Origin: Alicyclobacillus tolerans
Lineage (GTDB): Bacteria > Bacillota > Bacilli > Alicyclobacillales > Alicyclobacillaceae
Assembly (NCBI RefSeq): GCF_900142255.1
Contig: NZ_FRAF01000014.1
Span: 1 to 64,000, forward strand
DNA: 64,000 nt
Direction of reading: 5' to 3'
Part shown: piece by piece, positions 56,241 through 64,000 of the stretch
Position numbering within the stretch: position 1 is the stretch's first letter
How the letters are laid out: every line of letters starts with the position of its first letter
Notes under the pieces: generated by a model
Databases searched by the model: none
The model's input: the letters and a program-made list of their open reading frames with translations, nothing else
What the model was told of the DNA's origin: nothing
Position numbers and translations under genes: made by a program

Positions 56241-56254
56241 TGAAAGCGTTTCAT
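56241..56254. promoter_or_regulatory. CcpA cre-like site in the divergent NCS1/urocanase-paralogue promoter
   Basis: TGAAAGCGTTTCAT agrees with the cre consensus TGWAARCGYTWNCW at all positions except the C near its end. It lies 29 bases before the urocanase-paralogue start and could impose carbon catabolite repression on both arms. Confidence 0.55.
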
Positions 56255-56282
56255 TGCGAACGGCAAGAAAGAACGGAGTGAC

Positions 56283-57899
56283 ATGATGTCTTATCGAATG
56301 CAACCTACGCATTGTCAAGGTTGGCCACAGGAAGGCTTGTATCGCTTATTAGAGAATGTTCTTTCCCCCGCTGTAGCCGAAAACCCTTACGAATGGACGG
56401 TTTATGGTACCGGCAGAGCGATTCGCAACAAAGCAGCACTGCTAGAAACACAAAACTTACTTGCTGACTTGCGAGAAGACGAGACGTTGCTTATTCAGTC
56501 AGGCCAACCTGTTGCCGTTTTTGCTACTCATCCCATGGCTCCGCGCGTTCTTATTTCAAATGGCATGCTCGTGCCCAAATGGGCAAATTGGGATCACCAT
56601 TATCAATTAGAGCAAAAAGGTTTACTGATGTATGGACAGTCCACGGCCGCATCTTGGGCATACATTGGCGCTCAAGGCATTCTACAGAATACTTACGAAA
56701 CGCTTCGTGAAGTTGCCGAATCCTGGGGCGGTACACTGTTGGGCAAGTGGGTCTTGACAAGTGGACTTGGCGGCATGGGGTGTGCGCAACCTTTGGCCGT
56801 CAAAATGAACGGCGGAGTGGCCATTGTAGCAGAAGTAAGCGCAGAACAGATTCAGCGGCGACTCGATACAGGATATATCGACGTAGCTACAAACAGTATA
56901 GAAAATGCCTTGCAAATGGCTCAGGCAGCATGCCGCAAGAAATACCCCCTTTCTATTGGCTTGCTCGGTCATGCTGGAACAATTTACGATTCTATAGCTA
57001 ACCGTGGGATGGTCCCTGATATTGTGACTGACCAGACACCTGCCCACGATTTGTTAAGAGGCTACATTCCAGATGAATGCAGTGTGTCGGAAGCTTTACG
57101 TTTACGGACGGAAAATCCTAGTCACTATTTGACATTATCTGCTCAAAGTGTGGTTCGCCACACCGCGGCTATGTTGCGTTTTGCCAAAATGGGCAGCATC
57201 ATCTTTGAATATGGCAACCATTTGCGTGCAGCAGCAAAAGAAGCTGGTCTAGAACAGGCAGTCAATATTCCCTCCTTTATTACTTTATTTGCCCGTCAAC
57301 GTCTCAGTCGAGGAGATGGCCCCTTACGATTTATTGCACTCTCTGGAAAAGCACAGGATATTTTTCAACTCGATGCTGCTTTGCTCAAACACTACCCACA
57401 TAATCAACGCATGACACACTGGCTGCATTATGCTCAAGAAAACGTGCACTTTCAGGGATTGCCTGCCCGTTCTGTTTGGTTGACTTACGAAGAACGCGAA
57501 CAATTATGCGAATGGCTCCCAGAATATCTCAACCAGCAACCACCTGAAGCACCATTGGCTATCACCCGCGATCATTTTGCCGGATCAACCATGGCATCTC
57601 CGCATCGCGAAACAGAAACCATGCCAGATGGAAGCGATGCAGTAGCTGACTGGCCGATTCTAAATTCTCTGCTCATGACCGCAAGTGGCGCCACAATGGT
57701 AACCGTGCAACAAGGTGGAGGTGTCGGTGTGGGCCAATCTCTACACTCGGGAATGACACTGGTACTGCATTCTACAGAGGACTTACCCACAAGATTGCAG
57801 CGCGTTTTAATGGGCGAAGCCAAACTTGGCGTACTGCGCTACCAAAATGCTGGTTACCCACCCCAGCCAAAGAGGAAAGGGAAAGATGGCGTTATATGA
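56283..57899 (+). CDS. Diverged urocanase paralogue lacking the catalytic cysteine
   Basis: 538 residues clearly related to urocanate hydratase over the full length, with the NAD site GLGGMGCAQPL and VTDQTPAHDLLRGY retained. However, several family-invariant positions differ from the orthodox HutU at 59032: the catalytic cysteine (C408 there, in PARICWLG) is valine 398 (PARSVWLT), D443 is alanine 433 (RDHFAGS), the HHGGGVG pair is QQGGGVG, and the N-terminal [11 protein letters not shown] is YGTGRAIRNKA. A changed substrate, for example a modified urocanate such as thiourocanate, or loss of function, is implied. Starts ATG 56283 behind CGGAG; four-base overlap with the AraC gene. Confidence 0.85.
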   Translation: MMSYRMQPTHCQGWPQEGLYRLLENVLSPAVAENPYEWTVYGTGRAIRNKAALLETQNLLADLREDETLLIQSGQPVAVFATHPMAPRVLISNGMLVPKWANWDHHYQLEQKGLLMYGQSTAASWAYIGAQGILQNTYETLREVAESWGGTLLGKWVLTSGLGGMGCAQPLAVKMNGGVAIVAEVSAEQIQRRLDTGYIDVATNSIENALQMAQAACRKKYPLSIGLLGHAGTIYDSIANRGMVPDIVTDQTPAHDLLRGYIPDECSVSEALRLRTENPSHYLTLSAQSVVRHTAAMLRFAKMGSIIFEYGNHLRAAAKEAGLEQAVNIPSFITLFARQRLSRGDGPLRFIALSGKAQDIFQLDAALLKHYPHNQRMTHWLHYAQENVHFQGLPARSVWLTYEEREQLCEWLPEYLNQQPPEAPLAITRDHFAGSTMASPHRETETMPDGSDAVADWPILNSLLMTASGATMVTVQQGGGVGVGQSLHSGMTLVLHSTEDLPTRLQRVLMGEAKLGVLRYQNAGYPPQPKRKGKDGVI

Positions 57900-58846
57900 A
57901 AAAACCGTATGATTGGCAACGTGTTCAGAGTGAAGAATATTTGCTGAGGCATTGGATACTGGGTCAACCACTGAGTGCCAAGATGCTTTGGAATATTCTT
58001 AGCGATCTCGATTGGCAACAGGCACCCCATCAAGTCATGGTTTTACGCTGGCAATTAGACAAAGAGGCGCAAATTTTTCTGGGTGACACGCAAAAATTTA
58101 CTATCCGTCAACATATTACCGAGATTGCTCGCGATTATATTCCTCAATGCTTGCAAATTTGGCAAGAAGAAGACGAGTGGATCTCTTTTCCACACTATCA
58201 TTCTGTACTGAATGAAGAGAATCTCTCCAATATGTTGCAAGCCATTCTAGCCAGCTTACCCATTCCTTTACCTGTGCGACTCTTTATCGGAGTGGAAAAA
58301 GTGGTGGACACGGTAGTACAAATTCCACAAGCGCTGCGCCTGGCACGCAGGGCTGCCTTGCAAGCCATGGAACATCAGATACAGATTCTCTCGGTGGAGG
58401 AAATGGAACTCGATTTAGACCATTGTGATGCACCTAACCATCATGCCGAAAAAAATGATGATCAACCTATCCCTGCTTGGCAAACTCATGACGCCAGAGA
58501 AACACCTGCGATTTCGCCTATTGTAGAACAGGCTGTAGCGTATATACACAGTCATCTGCAATCTGCTTTGACACTCCCAGAAATCGCAGCTCAAGTAGCT
58601 GTCAGCCGTTTTCATTTAAGCCATCTTTTTCGCCAACATTTACAGACTACTGTGACTTCTTATGTAAGATCTGCACGGCTTGCCAAAGCGGCTGAACTGC
58701 TTGCCAATAGCGATAAAAGCATCAACGAAGTAGCAGATGCGGTTGGCATGGCTGACGCCAATTATTTCAGCAAGTGTTTCCGTGCTACATACGCTCTCTC
58801 GCCTAGTGAGTTTAGACGCCATAAAAAAGCATCCATTCAAGAGTAA
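57896..58846 (+). CDS. AraC-family transcriptional regulator
   Basis: 316 residues. The C-terminal 100 residues carry two helix-turn-helix units: LTLPEIAAQVAVSRFHLSHLFRQHL and SINEVADAVGMADANYFSKCFRATYALSPSEFRRH, the AraC signature. The N-terminal 200 residues match no sensory domain I can name, resembling the sensor-less part of YesN-type regulators. The ATG overlaps the urocanase-paralogue stop (ATGA), so the two are translationally coupled; it likely controls that gene, the NCS1 permease or the hut genes downstream. Confidence 0.9.
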   Translation: MKKPYDWQRVQSEEYLLRHWILGQPLSAKMLWNILSDLDWQQAPHQVMVLRWQLDKEAQIFLGDTQKFTIRQHITEIARDYIPQCLQIWQEEDEWISFPHYHSVLNEENLSNMLQAILASLPIPLPVRLFIGVEKVVDTVVQIPQALRLARRAALQAMEHQIQILSVEEMELDLDHCDAPNHHAEKNDDQPIPAWQTHDARETPAISPIVEQAVAYIHSHLQSALTLPEIAAQVAVSRFHLSHLFRQHLQTTVTSYVRSARLAKAAELLANSDKSINEVADAVGMADANYFSKCFRATYALSPSEFRRHKKASIQE

Positions 58847-58871
58847 AATTTTTACTTAAATTCTTAAATTA

Positions 58872-58932
58872 CTGGAGCATCCTGAAAGCTGCAGTCAGCA
58901 AATCTTTGCCTTAACTTCGCAAACCGCTCCAG
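58872..58932. repeat. Inverted repeat in the hutU leader
   Basis: CTGGAGC (58872-58878) is the reverse complement of GCTCCAG (58926-58932), 47-base loop, in the 185-base gap before hutU. It could be a terminator of the AraC transcript or a leader structure; no T-run follows. Confidence 0.4.
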
Positions 58933-59031
58933 CGACATACCTGTTTGAATACGCTATCATGATGGGCAAAAGACCATAGAAGGGATACGTTTGTTGATTG
59001 CCATTGATGTCCCTTGAAGGAGAGAGCTTGG

Positions 59032-60696
59032 ATGTCTGCTAAACTTGAATATCCGATTCACGCCCCTCGCGGAAAAACACTCCGCTGTAAAGGCTGGGAA
59101 CAGGAAGCCGCATTGCGTATGCTGATGAACAATTTGGATCCCGAAGTAGGCGAACGTCCACAAGATTTGGTCGTCTATGGAGGGATTGGCAAGGCTGCCC
59201 GCAATTGGGAAGCCTACCACGCCATTGTGCGCAATCTAGAACAGCTTGAATCCGATGAGACCTTGTTAATTCAATCGGGTAAACCGGTCGGAAAATTTCG
59301 CACTCACGAGGATGCCCCACGAGTCCTGATATCCAATTCCATGTTAGTACCGCATTGGGCAACTTGGGAGCATTTTCGAGAATTAGATGCCAAAGGTCTG
59401 ATGATGTTTGGCCAAATGACTGCTGGAAGTTGGATTTACATTGGTACACAGGGTATCCTCCAAGGAACCTATGAAACTTTTGCTGCTGCGGCTAGACAAA
59501 AGGGACTTCCTTCACTGGCTGGTACACTTACTGTAACTGCTGGACTGGGAGGGATGGGAGGCGCACAGCCACTCGCCGTGACTATGAATGAAGGCGTCGC
59601 CATTGTGGTGGAAGTCGATCCGCAGCGAATCGCCCGACGTATCGAAACGAAATACTGCGATGTGCAGGCCAACAGCCTGGATGAAGCACTTGCTCTGGCT
59701 AAAGAAGCTAAAATCAAGAAAAAAGCATTATCCATAGCACTGCTTGGCAACGCCGTGGATGTTCTGGAGGAATTGGTGCAGCGAGAGATGGTTCCCGACT
59801 TTGTCACTGACCAAACTTCAGCTCACGACCCGCTCAACGGTTATATCCCGCAAGGATTGTCTCTAGATGAAGCCACGCGCTTACGTCTGGAGAACCCAGA
59901 AAGATATATTCAACTTGCCAAGTCCAGTATGGCTAGACATGTAAAAGCTATGCTTTCCTTGCAAAAGCTAGGAGCGACTGTGTTTGATTATGGCAATAAT
60001 ATTCGCCAGGTAGCTTACGACGAGGGTGTAACAGACGCGTTTGCCTTTCCTGGATTTGTTCCCGCATACATTCGCGACTTGTTTTGCGAAGGCAAAGGAC
60101 CGTTTCGCTGGGCAGCGCTTTCTGGAAACCCAGAAGATATCTATAAAACGGACGATCTCGTTCTTAAACTTTTCCCGGACAATGAACATTTGCGTCGCTG
60201 GATAACCTTAGCCAGAGAACGTGTACAATTTCAAGGGTTGCCAGCACGCATCTGTTGGCTGGGCTATGGTGAGCGTGTGCGGTTTGGTCTCGCCTTAAAT
60301 GAGATGGTAAAAAGCGGTGAATTAAGCGCACCGATTGTGATTGGTCGCGATCACCTTGATTGTGGTTCCGTGGCAAGCCCCAACCGTGAGACGGAGGCTA
60401 TGCGCGATGGCAGTGATGCAGTGGCTGACTGGCCGATTTTAAACGCACTGGTCAACACAGCGGCAGGAGGAAGTTGGATTTCTGTCCATCACGGTGGTGG
60501 TGTAGGTATGGGGTACGCCATACATGCGGGAATGGTCGTAGTGGCTGACGGCAGCGAACGCGCAGCGCGTAAACTGGAGCGCGTGTTGACGACAGATCCA
60601 GGCATGGGTATCATCCGTCACGTGGATGCAGGGTATGAAAAAGCAGAACAAGTAGCACGCGAAAAAGGTGTCAACATTCCAATGTGGGAAAATTAA
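59032..60696 (+). CDS. hutU: Urocanate hydratase
   Basis: 554 residues from ATG 59032 behind GAAGGAGAG; an in-frame TTG six codons earlier is rejected. Converts urocanate to imidazolone propionate with tightly bound [37 protein letters not shown], the catalytic cysteine in PARICWLG (C408), [19 protein letters not shown] and HHGGGVGMG are all orthodox. It contrasts with the diverged paralogue upstream. First gene of the hutU-hutI-hutG operon. Confidence 0.97.
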   Translation: MSAKLEYPIHAPRGKTLRCKGWEQEAALRMLMNNLDPEVGERPQDLVVYGGIGKAARNWEAYHAIVRNLEQLESDETLLIQSGKPVGKFRTHEDAPRVLISNSMLVPHWATWEHFRELDAKGLMMFGQMTAGSWIYIGTQGILQGTYETFAAAARQKGLPSLAGTLTVTAGLGGMGGAQPLAVTMNEGVAIVVEVDPQRIARRIETKYCDVQANSLDEALALAKEAKIKKKALSIALLGNAVDVLEELVQREMVPDFVTDQTSAHDPLNGYIPQGLSLDEATRLRLENPERYIQLAKSSMARHVKAMLSLQKLGATVFDYGNNIRQVAYDEGVTDAFAFPGFVPAYIRDLFCEGKGPFRWAALSGNPEDIYKTDDLVLKLFPDNEHLRRWITLARERVQFQGLPARICWLGYGERVRFGLALNEMVKSGELSAPIVIGRDHLDCGSVASPNRETEAMRDGSDAVADWPILNALVNTAAGGSWISVHHGGGVGMGYAIHAGMVVVADGSERAARKLERVLTTDPGMGIIRHVDAGYEKAEQVAREKGVNIPMWEN

Positions 60697-60778
60697 TGTC
60701 ATCCATTCCTCCAAAAACCAATTACAACCATCCTGCTCATCCATGGGCAGGATGAACTCACGGAAAAGGAGTTTTGGC

Positions 60779-62047
60779 ATGACAGAGAGAGTATTCGATT
60801 CATTAATTGTGCACGCTCAAGTCGCTACCATAGCCGGTTCTGCCCCCCACTGCGGGAGCGCCATGCGTGAAATAGGACTATTGAACGACGCAGCCGTAGG
60901 CATCATAGATGGCAATATTGCTTTTGTGGGCAGCAGCCAAGATGCTGCAGCGCTGGAGACCAAAGAGTGTCTGGATGCTCGAGGCAGACTGTTGACGCCT
61001 GGTCTCGTCGATCCACACACACATCTTGTGCACAGCGGATCGCGCGAAAATGAACTGGCGCAAAAGCTGGCCGGTATCCCTTATTTGGAAATTTTGCAAC
61101 AAGGCGGGGGTATTCTTTCGACCGTCCATGCTACACGCAGAGCAAGTCGGGAAGAACTCATAGAGCAAGCACTTCGCTCCTTGCGAACGATGCTCCTCTG
61201 GGGCACAACAACCGTAGAAGCGAAAAGCGGTTACGGTCTAGATGTGCCCACTGAACTGCTGCAGTTGCGTGTGGCTCAAGAGTTACGGAAGTTGCAGCCT
61301 GTGGAAATTATTTCAACCTTCCTTGGCCCACATGCCATACCGCCTGAATATCAAGATCGTCCGGATGCTTTTTTAGAACAGATGATTCAATTACTGCCAG
61401 CCATCCAAACTGAGCAGTTGGCTGATTTTGCCGATATTTTTTGCGAACATGGTGTATTCAGTGTGGTACAAAGCGAAAGATTTTTGGAAGCCGCTCAAAA
61501 AGCTGGTTTCGGATTGAAAATTCACGCTGACGAAGTCGAACCGCTGGGTGGTGCGGAACTAGCCGCTAAACTCGGAGCTGTTTCTGCTGACCATTTATTA
61601 GCAGCCAGTGAAAACGGTCTGCGGTCATTGGTATCAGCTGGCGTCATACCTGTACTGTTACCCGGAACTTCCTGGAACTTACGTGCCAAGCCTGCGCGCG
61701 CACGCTTTCTTATAGATACGCTTCAAGCCCCCGTGGCACTGGCTACAGATTATAATCCTGGCAGTTGTCCGACAGAATCGTTGCAATTCATTATGGCTCT
61801 GGCAGCCAATGAACTGCGCATGACGCCTGAAGAAATTTTGACAGCTGTAACCATCAATTCCGCACATGCCATTCGCCAAGCTCATCGCGTAGGCTCTATT
61901 GAAGTAGGTAAACAGGCAGATCTCTGTCTATTCAACGCGGACAATCCTGCCTATTTGGTCTACCACTTTGGTATCAACCATATAGCAGATGTTTGGAAAA
62001 AAGGCCAACATGTGGTGGTAAACGGTCTTTATATCGATAATCCTTGA
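60779..62047 (+). CDS. hutI: Imidazolonepropionase
   Basis: 423 residues from ATG 60779 (AAAGGAG box). Metal-dependent amidohydrolase opening imidazolone propionate to N-formimino-glutamate. Metal motifs DPHTHLVHSGSRENE, HADEVEPLGGAELAA, SADHLLAAS and ATDYNPGSCPTESLQ are present. Third step of histidine degradation; 82 bases after hutU and 18 before hutG, same strand. Confidence 0.96.
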   Translation: MTERVFDSLIVHAQVATIAGSAPHCGSAMREIGLLNDAAVGIIDGNIAFVGSSQDAAALETKECLDARGRLLTPGLVDPHTHLVHSGSRENELAQKLAGIPYLEILQQGGGILSTVHATRRASREELIEQALRSLRTMLLWGTTTVEAKSGYGLDVPTELLQLRVAQELRKLQPVEIISTFLGPHAIPPEYQDRPDAFLEQMIQLLPAIQTEQLADFADIFCEHGVFSVVQSERFLEAAQKAGFGLKIHADEVEPLGGAELAAKLGAVSADHLLAASENGLRSLVSAGVIPVLLPGTSWNLRAKPARARFLIDTLQAPVALATDYNPGSCPTESLQFIMALAANELRMTPEEILTAVTINSAHAIRQAHRVGSIEVGKQADLCLFNADNPAYLVYHFGINHIADVWKKGQHVVVNGLYIDNP

Positions 62048-62065
62048 TTGGAGAGAAAAATACTT

Positions 62066-63028
62066 ATGATTCGCGGTGTAGAAAAAGCAGACACTCGCTT
62101 TCGTGACCATCTTGATCAAAAAGTTATGGACTGGATACGTCCTTATGACGAATCGATTGAATTCGACACAGCGTTACTTGGAGCCCCACTATCCAAAACA
62201 TCCATCAGCCACTCTGCGGCCTTTCGCCTGCCAGACGCTATTCGTTCTCTATTTCAAACTTTTACTCCCTTTTCAATTCACCATCGTCTGGACTTGAGCG
62301 AACATTTACGTTTGGTAGACATGGGAAATATCCGCATGCATTTGACAGACTTAAACGCTTGCTTGGAAGCCATTGAATGGGCTTGTCTCGATTATTGGAA
62401 ACAATTTCCTCATCAACGTTTGATTCTTTTAGGTGGCGATCACGCAATAACCGGGGCATCGCTGCTCGGATTGGCTCAAGCTCGACCGGGAAACTATGGA
62501 ATCCTCCATTTTGACGCGCATCATGATGTGCGTAACTTGCAAGATGGCGGACGCAGCAATGGCACTCCATTTCGTACGGTACTAGAGTCGGGGAATTTTA
62601 AGGGCAAAAATATTGTACAGATTGGTATCCAGGATTATGTAAACAGCCGGATCTATCATGAGTACGTTCTGCAACACGGAGTAACAGTCCACAGCGCCCG
62701 GCAAGTGCGACATACTGGGCTGATGACTTTAATCGAGCAAGAAGTAAATCGATTGCGTAAGCAGGTGGACGCTATCTACGTCAGCTTTGACATGGATGTC
62801 ATAGACCAAAGTTTTGCGCCCGCTGTACCAGCGCCGAGCAGCGGTGGTCTGGATATGTGGCAAGCAATTGAAGCCCTGGAATGGCTCGGCAGCCAGCCAG
62901 ACGTTATAGGTTTCGATCTCGTTTGTATTGACCCAGAACGCGATGTGCGTGACTTGACTGTGCGTGCTGCTACGACTTTATTAATGAGCTTTCTGACAGG
63001 GCAGGCACTCAATTCATCCACGAAATAA
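62066..63028 (+). CDS. hutG: Formimidoylglutamase
   Basis: 320 residues from ATG 62066 with a GGAGAG box. Arginase-fold manganese enzyme converting formiminoglutamate to glutamate and formamide. Metal motifs GGDHAITGA, HFDAHHDVR and SFDMDVIDQSFAPAVPAPSSGG (with the usual serine-proline loop) are intact. Last gene of the hut operon; hutH (histidase) is not encoded in the window, so urocanate or histidine is fed in from elsewhere. Confidence 0.95.
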   Translation: MIRGVEKADTRFRDHLDQKVMDWIRPYDESIEFDTALLGAPLSKTSISHSAAFRLPDAIRSLFQTFTPFSIHHRLDLSEHLRLVDMGNIRMHLTDLNACLEAIEWACLDYWKQFPHQRLILLGGDHAITGASLLGLAQARPGNYGILHFDAHHDVRNLQDGGRSNGTPFRTVLESGNFKGKNIVQIGIQDYVNSRIYHEYVLQHGVTVHSARQVRHTGLMTLIEQEVNRLRKQVDAIYVSFDMDVIDQSFAPAVPAPSSGGLDMWQAIEALEWLGSQPDVIGFDLVCIDPERDVRDLTVRAATTLLMSFLTGQALNSSTK

Positions 63029-63050
63029 AGCAAGCATTGTACTTGGACTT

Positions 63051-64000
63051 TTATAGGAAACTGCGGGCAATCTTTCCCCAGTCGTCCAATCGGTGTAAGG
63101 CGTCTTGCCAGGTCTCGCTTACGAGTTCTGCAGCATGACGCCTGCGTTGCAAACGAATTCCTTGTCCGGCCCAAAGTGACATATAGTCCACATTTCCTAT
63201 TTGTGCGGCACGATTGCGAATATCGCGAGTCCACTCGTTCTGTATAGGATACGGCAACGTGGCATCTTCCAAATCAACCAGTTCATTCATCATTGCCGTG
63301 ATCAAACCACGAGCAGATTTTCCTGAGTAAATTTTTGTCAAACGCGTATCCGTTTCTTCAGCTTGAAGAAGTTTTTCTTGATAAGCAGGGTGTGCTCCAC
63401 TCTCATAACAAGTCAAAAAAGCCGTTCCCATTTGAACAGCTTGCGCGCCTAGCAAAAATGCGGCCGCCACACCTCTGCCGTCCATCAAACCTCCTGCGGC
63501 TATGACCGGGATTTGCACAGCATCCACCACTTGAGGCAATAGAGCCATGCTCCCTATACAAGCCTCTTCCACAGCATGATCAAACGTACCACGATGTCCG
63601 CCAGCTTCGTAGCCTTGCGCGACTACTGCATCCACACCGGCTTTTTCCAGTTGTTCAGCTTCATGCACACTTGTGGCCGTACCTATCATATAAATCCCTG
63701 CTTGTTTACAAAGATTTATCCATTCTTGCGATAATCGTCCGAATGTAAACGAGAAAACAGGAACCCCTTCATTGATGACAACTTCCATTTGTTGTTCAAA
63801 AAGTGATTCCTGACTCTGAGGCCATTGGGTTTGCTCGGCAAGTCCCAGTCTAAGGCGGATCTTTTGAAGAGCTTTTTCCATCTGCTGACCATGCTCTTGA
63901 TGAATCGATCGATTATTTTTTTCTGGAATAAACAAATTGACCGCAAACGGTTTTTCTGTTTGTAATTTCGTTTGGCGAATGGCATCACGCAAATCGCCAG
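63051..64000 (-). CDS. Nitronate monooxygenase, partial (N terminus beyond right edge)
   Basis: About 316 residues in frame to the edge; the N-terminal barrel start (PIIQAPM region) is off the window, so the gene runs to 64000. FMN-binding NMO/2-nitropropane dioxygenase motifs AVVAQGYEAGGHRG, ALLPQVVDAVQIPVIAAGGLMDGRGVAAAFLLGAQAVQMGTAFL are typical; it oxidises alkyl nitronates. Convergent with hutG, 22 bases apart. Confidence 0.9.
   Translation of the reverse strand, partial: GDLRDAIRQTKLQTEKPFAVNLFIPEKNNRSIHQEHGQQMEKALQKIRLRLGLAEQTQWPQSQESLFEQQMEVVINEGVPVFSFTFGRLSQEWINLCKQAGIYMIGTATSVHEAEQLEKAGVDAVVAQGYEAGGHRGTFDHAVEEACIGSMALLPQVVDAVQIPVIAAGGLMDGRGVAAAFLLGAQAVQMGTAFLTCYESGAHPAYQEKLLQAEETDTRLTKIYSGKSARGLITAMMNELVDLEDATLPYPIQNEWTRDIRNRAAQIGNVDYMSLWAGQGIRLQRRRHAAELVSETWQDALHRLDDWGKIARSFL

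Noticed and set aside
1-64000. CRISPR array or restriction/defence island
   Set aside because: No regularly spaced repeats and no defence-type genes were seen anywhere in the window.

Overview
The window reads as chromosome of a Gram-positive, endospore-forming Firmicute (order Bacillales, probably near the Alicyclobacillaceae; the exact taxon is inference). Grounds: a sporulation gene of the ytxC type, a set of spore-germination GerP-like proteins, a T-box leader, strong AGGAGG-type ribosome binding sites, many TTG/GTG starts, class I ManA, HelD and HemZ of Bacillus type, and moderate base composition. Most genes are ordinary housekeeping and catabolic genes; no prophage, CRISPR array or rRNA operon was seen.

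Layout. 1-670: the 5' part of a group II intron sits directly behind the terminator of a threonine-type T-box leader (minus strand), downstream of ytxC; the controlled gene, probably thrS, is beyond the left edge. 1842-4189: manA and four tandem GerP-like genes. 4256-7981: NAD synthesis (nadC-nadB divergent from nadA). 8155-16147: a 32-residue basic peptide gene, an NlpC/P60-like protein, nagA, a lipoprotein hydrolase with a large TasA-like/Ig-like surface protein, a 3-hydroxyacyl-CoA dehydrogenase and mqo. 16394-17890: an IS200/IS605 element with intact tnpA but a deleted, frameshifted tnpB. 18000-19410: tRNA-Val, a cold-shock gene, a holin-like gene and tRNA-Leu. 19636-22321: acs and satP. 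22562-37857: helD, hemZ, metA, amidase, two transporters, msrA, pepF, a GIY-YIG protein and aspartate 4-decarboxylase.

38004-43460 is a five-gene operon that joins a complete ECF transporter (T, fused double ATPase, S) to two secreted proteins: a DUF4430 protein and an alpha/alpha-barrel protein. These resemble the two halves of animal intrinsic factor/transcobalamin, so corrinoid capture and uptake is the best hypothesis. A solitary right end of the IS605 element lies just upstream of this operon.

43678-53329: small unknown genes, msrB, a coiled-coil protein, oligopeptidase B, isocitrate lyase, a DMT transporter, a His/Met-rich LysM protein and an acyl-CoA ligase with fabF behind it. 54765-63028: an imidazole/histidine catabolic region with an NCS1 permease divergent from a diverged urocanase paralogue lacking the catalytic cysteine, an AraC regulator coupled to it, then orthodox hutU, hutI and hutG; hutH is absent. 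The right edge cuts a nitronate monooxygenase gene.

Joint picture: acs, satP, mqo and aceA fit growth on acetate through the glyoxylate shunt (malate synthase is not in the window); the hut genes, amidase, peptidases and aspartate decarboxylase fit a life on amino acids and peptides.
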